Shown: positions 1 to 8,963 of the stretch, one piece after another | Layout: the number at the start of each line of letters is the position of its first letter | Numbering within the stretch: position 1 is the first letter of the stretch | Assembly: GCA_964561235.1 (NCBI GenBank) | Contig: CAZLOV010000013.1 | Location: 1 to 29,746, forward strand | Direction of reading: 5' to 3' | Length of the DNA: 29,746 bases | From: JBCBSP01 sp964561235 | Lineage (GTDB): Bacteria; Pseudomonadota; Alphaproteobacteria; Caulobacterales; Maricaulaceae | The notes under the pieces: generated by a model | What the model saw: only the letters and a program-made list of their open reading frames with translations | What the model was told of the DNA's origin: nothing | Database searches by the model: none | Position numbers and translations under genes: made by a program

Positions 1-665
1 GCTGGTTCGTGCTGTCCGACAGCCCGCCCGAGCGCGACGTGGAATACACCGAAAGCGGCGTTGAAGGCGTCTGGCGCTTCATCCAGCGGCTTTGGACGAC
101 GGTCGACGCCCTGCCCGCAGACGCCCCGAAGGCGGCGGAAGCCCGCAAGGCCGCGGAAGACGCGCAAGGCGCTGCGCTTGAGCTGCGCAAGGCGGCCCAT
201 CGCGCGGTTGCGGAGGTGAGCGATGCGATCGAGGAGTTCCGCTTCAACTCCGCCGTGGCGCGCATCCACGACTTCACCAACCAGCTGCGCAAAGCCGGCG
301 GCGCCGACGCGCCGGGCATGACGACGGCGCGCGCGGAGGCCTGCGCCCTGCTGGCCCAGATCATCGCGCCCTTCATGCCGCATCTCGCCGAGGAAATCTG
401 GGTGCGTGCAGGGGGCGAGGGGTTTGTCTTCCAGACGCCCTGGCCCGAGCCGGATCCTGCGCTCCTGAAGGATGATGCGATCGTTCTGCCGGTTCAGGTG
501 AACGGAAAACGCCGCGCGGAGATTTCCGCGCCCGCCGGCGCGGCCAATGATGCGGTGGAGGCCATCGCGCTTGATGACGACGCGGTCAAACGCAGCCTTG
601 AGGGTCTGACCGTGCGCAAGATCATCGTTGTGCCCGGGCGCATCGTGAATACCGTGGCGAGCTGA
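1..665 (+). CDS. leuS: Leucyl-tRNA synthetase, 3' end (5' part outside window)
   Basis: This is the C-terminal part of LeuRS, which charges tRNA-Leu with leucine in the cytoplasm. The reading frame is open at the left edge and begins with the WFVLSDSPPERDVEYT stretch that follows the KMSKS region in class Ia LeuRS. An alpha-helical anticodon-binding domain follows (around FRFNSAVARIHDFTNQLR and IIAPFMPHLAEEIW). The small C-terminal domain is also present (VLPVQVNGKRRAEI and LTVRKIIVVPGRIVN). About 220 codons are present, and the catalytic and editing domains lie outside the window. The stop is TGA at 663-665. The lptE start lies 23 bp further on, so leuS, lptE and holA are probably co-transcribed, as in related alphaproteobacteria. 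Confidence 0.96.
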   Translation, partial: WFVLSDSPPERDVEYTESGVEGVWRFIQRLWTTVDALPADAPKAAEARKAAEDAQGAALELRKAAHRAVAEVSDAIEEFRFNSAVARIHDFTNQLRKAGGADAPGMTTARAEACALLAQIIAPFMPHLAEEIWVRAGGEGFVFQTPWPEPDPALLKDDAIVLPVQVNGKRRAEISAPAGAANDAVEAIALDDDAVKRSLEGLTVRKIIVVPGRIVNTVAS

Positions 666-688
666 TCGATCCTTCGGAGACGGCCCTC

Positions 689-1180
689 ATGCGCGCGCCC
701 GCCCGCCTGCTTTCCCGCCTGACGCTTGCCTGCGCTGCGGCCCTCTCGCTTGCGGCCTGCGGGTTTGAGCCGCTCTACGCCCCGGCCGCCGTCGCCCCGC
801 TTGCCGACATGGAGATCGAAGCCGGCGAGGAGCGCGTGGATTTCCTTCTGGAAGACGCGCTGCGCGGCGAGTTCGGCGCTTCCGGGGCGGCAAGCCCGTA
901 TCGCCTCGTGATCGGCACAAGCCAGCGCGAGCGGCGCATCGGCGTGTCGGCCGCAGACAGGGCTACGCGCTATTCGCTTTATCTCGTCGTGAGATATCAG
1001 CTCTTCGAGCGCGGCGCGGAAGACGCCGTCGCCTCGGGGCGCGTTGAAGAAAGCGTCTACTACGATGCGCCGCGCGAGCCGTTTGCGATCACCAACGCCC
1101 GCCGGGATGCCGAAGCGCGCGCCGCGGCCGGGGCCGCCGAACGCCTTGCACGCCGTCTGGCGGCGCTTGATCGCGGATGA
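689..1180 (+). CDS. lptE: LPS-assembly lipoprotein LptE
   Basis: A 163-residue protein starting at ATG 689, with a GGAG-type ribosome site about 10 bp upstream. It has a basic n-region, a hydrophobic stretch and a lipobox ending at Cys24 (LAAC), so it should be lipidated and sent to the outer membrane. The sequence straight after the cysteine, GFEPLYAP, is typical of alphaproteobacterial LptE. LptE plugs the LptD beta-barrel and helps insert lipopolysaccharide into the outer leaflet. The rest is poorly conserved, as usual for the family, so the call rests on the N-terminus, the length and the place between leuS and holA. Its stop overlaps the holA start by 4 bp (ATGA, 1177-1180), suggesting coupled translation. 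Confidence 0.9.
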   Translation: MRAPARLLSRLTLACAAALSLAACGFEPLYAPAAVAPLADMEIEAGEERVDFLLEDALRGEFGASGAASPYRLVIGTSQRERRIGVSAADRATRYSLYLVVRYQLFERGAEDAVASGRVEESVYYDAPREPFAITNARRDAEARAAAGAAERLARRLAALDRG

Positions 1181-2214
1181 AGGCGAGCGGCCAGCGGCTC
1201 GAAGCCCTGCTTGCGGATCCCGGCCCCGGGCTGCGTGTCTTTCTTGTCTATGGACCCGACCGCGGCGGCGTGCGCGAACGGGCTCAGGCGCTGATCGCGC
1301 GTCTGACGCCCGATCCCGACGATCCTTTCGCGGTGACGCGTCTGACCGAGGATGACCTGAAGTCCGACCCGGCTCGCCTCGCCGACAGCCTCGCCGAGCT
1401 TTCCCTTACCGGCGCCAGGCGCGTTGTGAGCCTGCGTCTTTCAACCGACAACGCCGCTGCGGCCCGCACGATTGAATCCGTGCTCAAGGGCGAGACGCCC
1501 TCGGAAGCCGCCCTGCTGATCGAGGCTGGCGAGCTTCGCAAGACGTCCAGGCTGCGAAAGCTTGCCGAAAGCCATGACGCAGCGCTCGCCGCGCCTGTTT
1601 ACACCGATGACGCTGGCGATCTCGCCCGGCTCGCCGACACCGCGCTGGCCCGCGAAGGCCTGACGCTTGAACCGGATGCACGCGCAGCTCTTGCGCCGCT
1701 GCTTGAAGGCGACCGGCTCTTCGCGCGCCAGGAGCTGGAAAAGCTCATTCTTTACAAGGGTCTGGATGGAGATCGGGGGGACGGCGAAGTTCGCGTGACG
1801 CGCGCTGATGTTCTCGCCGTTTGCGCTGCAGGCATGGACATCGCCGTAGATCAGTGTGTGGACGCAGCCCTTGAGGGCGACGCCGCCGGCGCGGACCGCG
1901 CCTATGCCCGCGGCCTGGACGCCGGGTTGAGCCCGGTTGCGGTGCTGCGTGTGCTGCAACGCCGGATCGATCAGCTCGATGCGTTTCAGGCGGGCGGCCC
2001 CGAAGCGGCGATGCGCACCGGCGCGCCGCGTTTCGGACCGCCGGCTGAGCGCTTCAAGCGGACGGCGCGGAGCTGGTCTGCGGCGAAGCTGTCGCGCGCG
2101 CGGGCGCTGGCCTTCGAGACCGAGCGGGAGGTCAAGCGCACCGGCGCGCCAGCGGAAGCGCTGGTGGGGCGCCTGCTCATTCGCCTTGCGCAGGCAGGCC
2201 GACGCAGAAACTGA
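1177..2214 (+). CDS. holA: DNA polymerase III subunit delta
   Basis: A 345-residue protein of the HolA family, the clamp-loader subunit that opens the beta sliding clamp. The N-terminus (MKASGQRLEALL, then VFLVYGPDRGGVRERAQAL) matches the degenerate AAA+ fold of delta. ERLF-like helices follow (GDRLFARQELEKLILY, about residues 179-194). The C-terminal collar domain starts near residue 215 and includes SPVAVLRVLQRRIDQL. No functional Walker A is present, as expected for delta. It starts inside the lptE stop (ATGA). It converges with parB, with only 12 bp between the two stop codons. Its location next to lptE is standard in this class. Confidence 0.93.
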   Translation: MKASGQRLEALLADPGPGLRVFLVYGPDRGGVRERAQALIARLTPDPDDPFAVTRLTEDDLKSDPARLADSLAELSLTGARRVVSLRLSTDNAAAARTIESVLKGETPSEAALLIEAGELRKTSRLRKLAESHDAALAAPVYTDDAGDLARLADTALAREGLTLEPDARAALAPLLEGDRLFARQELEKLILYKGLDGDRGDGEVRVTRADVLAVCAAGMDIAVDQCVDAALEGDAAGADRAYARGLDAGLSPVAVLRVLQRRIDQLDAFQAGGPEAAMRTGAPRFGPPAERFKRTARSWSAAKLSRARALAFETEREVKRTGAPAEALVGRLLIRLAQAGRRRN

Positions 2215-2226
2215 CTGATCAGACAG

Positions 2227-3119
<893 letters not shown>

Positions 3120-3123
<4 letters not shown>

Positions 3124-3950
3124 GCCGGCTCTCCCACGCGCCCGCGCTCCTGTCTCACAAGCTCGCGGGCGAGCTGCAGATAGGCCTGAGCCCCCGCGCA
3201 TGCGAGATCGTAGAGCAGAACCGGCTTGCCGAAGGAGGGCGCTTCGGACACGCGCACATTTCGCGGGATGACGGTCTCATAGACCTTGTCGCCGAAATGC
3301 TCGCGCACATCCGCCGCGACCTGGGAGGACAGGTTGTTGCGCTTGTCATACATCGTCAGCACCACGCCCTGGATGGCGAGCTCGGGATTGAGATTGGTCT
3401 TGACCAGATCGATCGTGCGCATGAGCTGGGTCAGGCCCTCAAGCGCGAAGAATTCTGTCTGGAGCGGCACCAGCACGCTGTCGGCCGCCGTCATGGCGTT
3501 GACTGTCAGAAGATTCAGCGAGGGCGGACAATCCACCAGAATGTAATCCAGCTTGCGCTCGACGTGACGCTGGCGCTGGCGGTAGGACTGGATGGCGTGG
3601 CGCAGCCGGTAGGAACGGCGGGCGGCGCCGGCGAGTTCGAGCTCCGCGCCGGCGAGATCCGCGACGGCCGGGATCAGCGAGAGACCGGGAATGTCGGTCT
3701 CGATCACCGCGTTTTCCAGCGGCTGCTCCTGAACAAGAATGTCGTAGGAGGTTGCGACCCGGCGCGCGCGCCCGACGCCGAGCCCCGTCGACGCGTTGCC
3801 TTGCGGATCGAGGTCCAGCACCAGAACGCGCTTTTCGATGGCCGCCAGCGCCGTGGCGAGATTGATCGCCGTGGTCGTCTTGCCGACGCCGCCCTTCTGG
3901 TTGGCGATGGCGATGACCTTGGGCGGATCGGCGCGACGATCAGCGGGCAC
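3120..3950 (-). CDS. parA: Chromosome partitioning ATPase ParA
   Basis: A Walker-type ParA ATPase that moves ParB-parS complexes, and with them the origin, towards the cell pole. The deviant Walker A KGGVGKTT is near the N-terminus (about residues 19-26), followed by LVLDLDPQGNASTGLG and the family block DYILVDCPPSLNLLT. No ATG start exists. GTG at 3950 has GAAAGG at 3958-3963 with 7-nt spacing and overlaps rsmG by 11 bp, giving 276 residues. TTG at 3965 is the other possibility and would add five residues, but it has no visible ribosome site. The gene is followed by parB through a GTGA overlap. Its length and motifs fit a chromosomal rather than plasmid ParA. Confidence 0.96.
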
Positions 3951-4608
3951 GGGCGAACCTTTCAAGGACGATCAGGGCCGCATCCGGCTCGGTCAGACTC
4001 GGCGCGACGACGGGATTGAGTCTCCAGCCTTTCCGCGCCTCGGTCAATTCCTCGGCGTAGCGCGCGCCCTTCGGAAACACAGCGATTGCGCCCTTTTCCT
4101 CGAACGGTTCGGCGTATTCGAGGAGGCGCGGGAGCGCGGCGACGGCGCGCGCGGTGACTGCATCGACCTGGAGCGACTGATCAAGCCGCTCGGCGCGCAG
4201 GTTCAGCACGCTGGCGGGCGCGCCGGTCTCAGCGATCACCGCCTCGAGAAAGCGCGCCTTTTTGCCTACGGATTCCACAAGATGAACATGCGCGCCGGCG
4301 ACGCCGCGATCCGCCAGCGTGAAGGCGAGGGCCAAGCCTGGAAACCCGGCCCCGGCGCCGATATCCAGCCAGCGGGCGGGCGTTGGCCGCTCGCCGCCGA
4401 GCGCGCGCGCCGGAGCGTCGAGCACCTGCCAGCTGTCGAGCGCATGACGCCGCCAGAAATCGGGCAGGGTCGAGCGCGCGACTAGATTGGTATGCGCCGA
4501 CCAGGCCTCCAGCAATCGCCGCCAGGTCTCGAAGCGGTCGAGTGTTTCACGTGAAACACCGGTCAGACTCTGGAAGGCCGCTGCGTCTTCAGCCACAAGC
4601 CCGTTCAT
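3940..4608 (-). CDS. rsmG: 16S rRNA (guanine(527)-N(7))-methyltransferase RsmG
   Basis: Class I SAM-dependent methyltransferase (GidB) that makes m7G527 in 16S rRNA. It has 222 residues from ATG 4608, which overlaps the mnmG stop (ATGA). The SAM-binding motif LDIGAGAGFPGLALA is at about 81-95. The N-terminal block with LDRFETWRRLLEAWSAHTNL matches the family helix that precedes the fold. The coding sequence for residues 18-22 (VSRET) is the core of a perfect parS site at 4543-4558. Its 3' end overlaps parA. Loss of this enzyme is known to give low-level streptomycin resistance in several bacteria. Confidence 0.96.
   Translation of the reverse strand: MNGLVAEDAAAFQSLTGVSRETLDRFETWRRLLEAWSAHTNLVARSTLPDFWRRHALDSWQVLDAPARALGGERPTPARWLDIGAGAGFPGLALAFTLADRGVAGAHVHLVESVGKKARFLEAVIAETGAPASVLNLRAERLDQSLQVDAVTARAVAALPRLLEYAEPFEEKGAIAVFPKGARYAEELTEARKGWRLNPVVAPSLTEPDAALIVLERFARAR
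3958..3963 (-). promoter_or_regulatory. Ribosome binding site deciding the parA start
   Basis: GAAAGG on the minus strand lies 7 nt before GTG 3950, within the rsmG 3' end. It favours the GTG over the TTG at 3965, which has no purine-rich site upstream. Confidence 0.55.
4543..4558. promoter_or_regulatory. parS centromere site 1 (inside rsmG)
   Basis: TGTTTCACGTGAAACA is a perfect 16-bp palindrome and an exact match to the universal chromosomal parS consensus bound by ParB. On the minus strand it is read as GTT TCA CGT GAA ACA, giving VSRET of RsmG. It is about 9.3 kb from the candidate oriC. Confidence 0.97.
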
Positions 4609-6533
4609 GAGGCCGCCTGGGCTGACGGGCGGCCGCGCTTGAGCGCCGCCAGCAAAGCCGTGAGCGCGCCCGGGGTCACGCCTTCAATCCGGCCCGCCTG
4701 TCCCAGGGTCGCCGGCCGCGCCCGTTCAAGCTTCTCGCGCACTTCATGCGACAAACCGCCCACGCCGGCATAGTCGAAGCCCGCCGGGATCCGCACGCCT
4801 TCATCCCGCTGGAACGCGAGGATGTCGGCCTGCTGGCGGTCGAGATATCCGTGATAGACCGCGTCGATTTCGATTTGCTCGCGAACCGGCGGCGCCCACG
4901 CGCCAATCTCCGGCCAGACGCGCCGCAGATCGTCAAAGCCGATGGCCGGTGCTGACAGGAGTTCAAGCAGAGACCGGCGGCGTCCGTCCTGATTGACGGC
5001 GAGACCGGCGCGCTGAGCCTCCGCCGGCGTAAGGGAAAGCGATTGGGCCCGCGTCCGCGCCTGCTCCAGCAACGAGGCCTTGGCCGCATGCGCCTTGCGC
5101 CGCGCGTCACCGACCAGACCGATCTCCGCGCCCAGCGGCGTCAGGCGCTGATCGGCGTTGTCCGCGCGCAGGGTGAGCCGGTACTCGGCGCGCGAGGTGA
5201 ACATCCGATAGGGCTCACTTACGCCGCGTGTGATCAGATCGTCAATCATGACGCCGATATAGGCTTGGCTGCGATCGAGCACGAAGGCGGCCCCTCCGCC
5301 CGCGGTCAGCGCTGCGTTGGCGCCCGCGACCAGTCCCTGGGCGGCGGCTTCCTCATAGCCTGTCGTGCCGTTGATCTGCCCGGCCAGATGCAGGCCCGGC
5401 AGCCGGCGCACCTCCAGCGCGGCTGTGAGCTCGCGCGGGTCGACATAATCATACTCGATGGCGTAGCCATGCCGGATCACCCGAGCACGCTCGAGCCCCG
5501 GGATGGTCTTCAGGAACGCATCCTGGATGTCGGCGGGGAGCGAGGTGGAAATGCCGTTGGGATAAACGGTCGGATCTTCCAGACCCTCCGGCTCCAGGAA
5601 CACCTGGTGGCTCGTCCGGTCGGCGAAGCGCGCCACCTTGTCTTCGATCGAGGGGCAATAGCGCGGGCCGCGCCCGGAGATCGCACCACCATAAACGGCC
5701 GACCGCGAAAGGTTTTTCTCGATCAGCGCATGCGTGCGGTCGGTTGTCCGCGTGACGCCGCATGCGATCTGCGGAACCGTGATGCGCTCGGTCAGGAATG
5801 AAAACGGCGCCGGCTCGGCGTCGGCCGCCTGCATCTCGAGCCCGTCCCAGTCGATGGTGCGGCCGTCGAGCCGCGCGGGCGTGCCGGTTTTCAACCGGCC
5901 CATATGCAGGCCGAGCGCATAAAGGCGCTCGCCCAAGCCGTTGGCGGGCGCCTCGCCGGCGCGTCCCGCCGGGATCCGCTCCTCGCCGCGATGGATCACC
6001 CCGCGCAGGAAGGTGCCGGTCGTCAGGACGACCCGCGCTGCGGCGTAAATCCGGCCCTCCGCATCCACGGCGCCGGCGCATGCGCCGTCAACAACATGCA
6101 GATCCTCAACCGCCGCCTCCGCCACGACGAGCCCGGGAAGCGCAGCGATCTCGCGCTGCATCGCGCTTCGATAGAGCGAACGGTCGGATTGCGTGCGCGG
6201 GCCCCGCACCGCCGGTCCCTTGGATCGGTTCAACAGCCGGAACTGGATGCCGGACGCATCCGCCACTCGGCCCATCAGACCGTCGAGCGCGTCGACCTCC
6301 CTTACGAGGTGACCCTTGCCCAGTCCGCCGATGGCGGGATTGCACGACATCTCGCCAATCGTCGCCGCCCTGTGCGTCAGCAGCAGCGTTCGCGCGCCAA
6401 GCCGCGCCGACGCCGCGGCGGCCTCGCAGCCGGCGTGGCCGCCGCCGATCACGATGACGTCCCACGCCTGAGACGCCGCCTCGGCGGCGGGCGTCACCCA
6501 GTCAAAACGGGTATGGGTATCGGTCGCGCTCAT
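4605..6533 (-). CDS. mnmG: tRNA-modification FAD protein MnmG (GidA)
   Basis: With MnmE this FAD enzyme installs carboxymethylaminomethyl groups on U34 of certain tRNAs. I start it at ATG 6533 (642 residues, MSATDTHTRFDWV). The frame is open 45 codons further upstream, but that part is not family-like. The dinucleotide-binding motif DVIVIGGGHAGCEAA is at about 25-39. NPAIGGLGKGHLVREVDALDG, RGPRTQSDR and GTFLRGVIHRGE follow, with PRYCPSIEDKV and the QINGTTGYEEAAAQGL block later. The C-terminal helical domain, with the GGLSHEVREKLERARPATLGQAGRI stretch, contacts MnmE and tRNA. It is downstream of mnmE with a 91-bp gap and overlaps rsmG by 4 bp. Confidence 0.96.
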   Translation of the reverse strand: MSATDTHTRFDWVTPAAEAASQAWDVIVIGGGHAGCEAAAASARLGARTLLLTHRAATIGEMSCNPAIGGLGKGHLVREVDALDGLMGRVADASGIQFRLLNRSKGPAVRGPRTQSDRSLYRSAMQREIAALPGLVVAEAAVEDLHVVDGACAGAVDAEGRIYAAARVVLTTGTFLRGVIHRGEERIPAGRAGEAPANGLGERLYALGLHMGRLKTGTPARLDGRTIDWDGLEMQAADAEPAPFSFLTERITVPQIACGVTRTTDRTHALIEKNLSRSAVYGGAISGRGPRYCPSIEDKVARFADRTSHQVFLEPEGLEDPTVYPNGISTSLPADIQDAFLKTIPGLERARVIRHGYAIEYDYVDPRELTAALEVRRLPGLHLAGQINGTTGYEEAAAQGLVAGANAALTAGGGAAFVLDRSQAYIGVMIDDLITRGVSEPYRMFTSRAEYRLTLRADNADQRLTPLGAEIGLVGDARRKAHAAKASLLEQARTRAQSLSLTPAEAQRAGLAVNQDGRRRSLLELLSAPAIGFDDLRRVWPEIGAWAPPVREQIEIDAVYHGYLDRQQADILAFQRDEGVRIPAGFDYAGVGGLSHEVREKLERARPATLGQAGRIEGVTPGALTALLAALKRGRPSAQAAS

Positions 6534-6624
6534 GGCGGGGCCGGCATCCTGATGCTTGAAGCGAAACGGACGCGGTACATAAGCCTCGATGCGGCATGTG
6601 TCGAGTTGCAGACCGCCGCGCGAT

Positions 6625-7959
6625 CTATTTCCCGATACAGAATTGGGAAAACACCGCGCCAAGGACATCCTCGACGTCGATCCGGCCGGTCAGCCCCTCC
6701 AGCGCCCGCACCGCGTGACGGACCTCGAGGGCCGCAATCTCAACCGGACCGCCGGAGGCAAGCGCCATGTCCGCGCGCTCCAGCGCCTCAAGCGCCTGTT
6801 CGACGCCGCGCCGATGCCGCGCGCGAGAGAGCGCCGGCGCCTCGCGCCTTGAAAGCCGCGCCTGCACGGTTTCCGCCATCCAGGCCTCAAGCGCCCTCAG
6901 CCCCGCTCCAGTCATCGCAGAAACATCGAACGCACGGACGTCCGGAGGCGCACAGACCGGCGCCGGCGCTCCGCGATCAATTTGCGTGCGGATCAAGGCG
7001 TCGCCCGCGCGCAAGGCGTTAACAAGTTCTACCGGTAGTGTTTCACGTGAAACATCCACGAGGCCAAGCCGGAGGTCCGCGCTTTCCGCCCGCGCGAGCG
7101 CCCGTCTTACCCCCTCGCTTTCAACAATGTCGGCCGTCTCACGAAGCCCGGCGGTGTCCGCGAGAATGACAGCAAACCCGCCCAGCACCATGCGCACCTC
7201 GACCACATCCCGCGTGGTTCCGGGGATATCGGTGACGATCGCCGCATCCCGGCGCGCCAACGCGTTCAAGAGCGAAGACTTTCCGGCATTCGGCGGGCCG
7301 ATGAGGGCGATGGTGAAGCCCTCGCGCACAAGCTCGCCGCGCCCGGCGTCGTCCAGATGGCTTCGCATGGCGTCCAGCAACCGGCCGACCGGTTCAGAAG
7401 CGCGCGCGGCGAGCGCATCCGGCACATCATCCTCATCGGGGAAGTCGATCTCCCCCTCAAGCCAGGCGAGCGCCTCCAGCAGATCTAATCGCCAGCGCTC
7501 GTAGATGCTGCGCAGGCTGCCCGTCATCTGGGCGAGGGCCTGCTCGCGCTGGCCTTCGGTTTCCGCATCGATGAGGTCGGCCAGGCCCTCGGCCTCGGTC
7601 AGATCCAGCTTGCCATGCTCGAAAGCGCGGCGGGTAAATTCACCGGGCTCCGCAGGCCTCGCCCCGAACGCCGTCAAGGCCGCCACGGCGGCCTCGACGA
7701 CCGCCGGTCCGCCATGCACGTGAAGCTCGGCGCTGTCTTCGCCGGTAAAGCTCGCCGGCCCCGGAAACCAGAGCGCCAAACCCTGATCGAACACATCGCC
7801 GCTGTTTGTGTGAAACCGGCGCAACACCGCCCTGCGCGGCGGCGGCAGCGCCCCGATCATGCGCCCTAGGCAGCTTCCGGCCTCAGGCCCGCTCACACGG
7901 AGCACCGCCACGCCCGCCCGTCCGGGCGCGCTTGAGAGCGCAAAGATGGTGTCCGTCAT
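6625..7959 (-). CDS. mnmE: tRNA-modification GTPase MnmE
   Basis: A 444-residue partner of MnmG. The N-terminal folate-binding domain (IFALSSAPGRAGVAVLRVSG, then FTGEDSAELHVHGG) is followed by a helical domain and an inserted G domain. Walker A GPPNAGKS is at 221-228, GTTRD at 247-251 and DTAGLRET at 268-275. The C-terminus ends in CIGK, with Cys441 the conserved cysteine. The usual G4 motif NKxD appears as TQID (325-328), so the aspartate is kept but N and K are not. The second parS site is in codons 303-307 (VSRET), just before G4. ATG 7959 is the family start. DUF6489 lies 10 bp upstream on the same strand. Confidence 0.95.
   Translation of the reverse strand: MTDTIFALSSAPGRAGVAVLRVSGPEAGSCLGRMIGALPPPRRAVLRRFHTNSGDVFDQGLALWFPGPASFTGEDSAELHVHGGPAVVEAAVAALTAFGARPAEPGEFTRRAFEHGKLDLTEAEGLADLIDAETEGQREQALAQMTGSLRSIYERWRLDLLEALAWLEGEIDFPDEDDVPDALAARASEPVGRLLDAMRSHLDDAGRGELVREGFTIALIGPPNAGKSSLLNALARRDAAIVTDIPGTTRDVVEVRMVLGGFAVILADTAGLRETADIVESEGVRRALARAESADLRLGLVDVSRETLPVELVNALRAGDALIRTQIDRGAPAPVCAPPDVRAFDVSAMTGAGLRALEAWMAETVQARLSRREAPALSRARHRRGVEQALEALERADMALASGGPVEIAALEVRHAVRALEGLTGRIDVEDVLGAVFSQFCIGK
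7039..7054. promoter_or_regulatory. parS centromere site 2 (inside mnmE)
   Basis: A second perfect TGTTTCACGTGAAACA palindrome, in the G-domain coding region of mnmE. It is read as the same codons (GTT TCA CGT GAA ACA, VSRET) as site 1. It lies 2.5 kb from site 1 and about 6.8 kb from the candidate oriC. Confidence 0.97.
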
Positions 7960-7969
7960 GCCGTCCGGC

Positions 7970-8224
7970 TCAGCGCCCGTCGTCGGCGCCGCCGCCCGTC
8001 CCGCCGGCGGCCTGGCTCATGAGGCCCATGAACTGCTTCTGCCATTCGCCGCCGAACGTCATCCAGGAGCGCATCAGCGCCTCCGGACCGAGCGCTTCAA
8101 GATTTTCACTCATGCGCTTGCTCATCTCGTCCACGAGCTTTTCATTGAGCGGCGTGACGTCGGGCAGGCCGAAGAATGTCCGCGCCTCCTGCGGCGTGCA
8201 CTCGATATTCACGGTGACCTTCAT
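7970..8224 (-). CDS. DUF6489 family protein (function unknown)
   Basis: A small 84-residue soluble protein from ATG 8224, with a strong purine-rich site (GGAAGG) about 9 bp upstream. The N-terminal MKVTVNIECTPQEARTFFGLPDV is typical of an uncharacterised alphaproteobacterial family (DUF6489). A helical part follows (LNEKLVDEMSKRMSENLEALGPEALMR, then TFGGEWQKQFMGLM) and a Gly/Ala-rich tail. The frame is open to 8302, but that would overlap the divergent gene at 8280 and loses the ribosome site. It leads the mnmE-mnmG-rsmG-parA-parB group with 10 bp to mnmE. No catalytic motif is visible. The family name is from memory of the N-terminal pattern. Confidence 0.82.
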   Translation of the reverse strand: MKVTVNIECTPQEARTFFGLPDVTPLNEKLVDEMSKRMSENLEALGPEALMRSWMTFGGEWQKQFMGLMSQAAGGTGGGADDGR

Positions 8225-8279
8225 GGCTCGCCCTTCCTTCCAACGTCCAAGCTTAATCTGCTGCATCATGGAGTGAAAC
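8225..8279. promoter_or_regulatory. Divergent promoter region between DUF6489 and dienelactone hydrolase
   Basis: The 55 bp between two diverging starts must hold at least the minus-strand ribosome site and the plus-strand GGAG (7 nt before ATG 8280). I see no clear -35/-10 pair or palindrome, so part of the promoters may lie in the coding regions. Confidence 0.4.
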
Positions 8280-8963
8280 ATGCCGGGACGCGACATCACC
8301 ATCGCCGGGCCGGACGGCCCCTTCTCCGCCTACGCCGCCGGTCAAGGGCCCGCCGTGGTCGTGATCCAGGAGATCTTCGGCGTCAACGGCGTCATGCGGG
8401 AGATCTGCGACGATCTCGCCGCCCAGGGCTTTCTCGCCATCTGTCCGGATCTGTTCTGGCGGCTCGAGCCGGGCGTTCAGCTGACCGACCAGACCGATGC
8501 GGAATGGAAGCAGGCGTTTGACCTCATGAGCCGTTTCGATCCGTCCGCCGGCGTGGACGACATCGCTGCCACGCTGTCGGTTGCGCGCGAGGGCGGCAAC
8601 GGAAAAGCCGGCGTCATCGGCTACTGCCTGGGGGGCTTCCTCGCCTATCTCAGCGCCTGCCGGACCTCGAGCGATGCGAGCGTCGGCTATTACGGCGTGA
8701 ACATCCACGACCATCTCGGCGAGGCGGAAAACATCAGCCAGCCGCTGATGCTCCACATCGCCGGGCAAGACGAGTTTGTCCCGCCCGAGGCGCAACAGGC
8801 GATCATCGCCGGGCTCAAGGATCACCCCAAGGTGACGATCCACACCTATCCCGAGCGCGACCATGCCTTTGCGCGCAAGGGCGGGGCGCATTACCACGCC
8901 GAAGACGCCAGGACCGCCGATGCGCGCACCCTCGCGTTCCTGCGCGAGCATCTCTCCGCCTGA
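8280..8963 (+). CDS. Dienelactone hydrolase family protein
   Basis: An alpha/beta-hydrolase of the DLH family, 227 residues, probably cytoplasmic. The family triad is Cys-Asp-His. The nucleophile elbow GYCLGG puts Cys at 116, with Asp163 in AGQDEFVP and His194 in DHAFAR. Glu31 in QEIFGVN matches the conserved glutamate that activates the cysteine in dienelactone hydrolase. The neighbours do not include chlorocatechol or other ring-cleavage genes, so hydrolysis of dienelactone itself is not implied. Many chromosomal members of this family are broad carboxylesterases of unknown substrate. The start has GGAG 7 bp upstream. It converges with the GST gene with no spacer: TGATCA is the stop of both genes. 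Confidence 0.92.
   Translation: MPGRDITIAGPDGPFSAYAAGQGPAVVVIQEIFGVNGVMREICDDLAAQGFLAICPDLFWRLEPGVQLTDQTDAEWKQAFDLMSRFDPSAGVDDIAATLSVAREGGNGKAGVIGYCLGGFLAYLSACRTSSDASVGYYGVNIHDHLGEAENISQPLMLHIAGQDEFVPPEAQQAIIAGLKDHPKVTIHTYPERDHAFARKGGAHYHAEDARTADARTLAFLREHLSA

Noticed and set aside
2215..2226. Terminator between holA and parB
   Set aside because: There is a short CTGATCAG palindrome but no real stem-loop and no T-run in the 12-bp gap.
5904..7022. Long plus-strand open frame (372 codons) across mnmG and mnmE
   Set aside because: It is antisense to two well-supported genes. The translation is Arg/Pro/Ala-rich without family motifs, as expected for shadow frames in GC-rich DNA.
7715..7730. parS-like GCACGTGAAG in mnmE
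   Set aside because: Only one half-site is similar; the other half has several mismatches.
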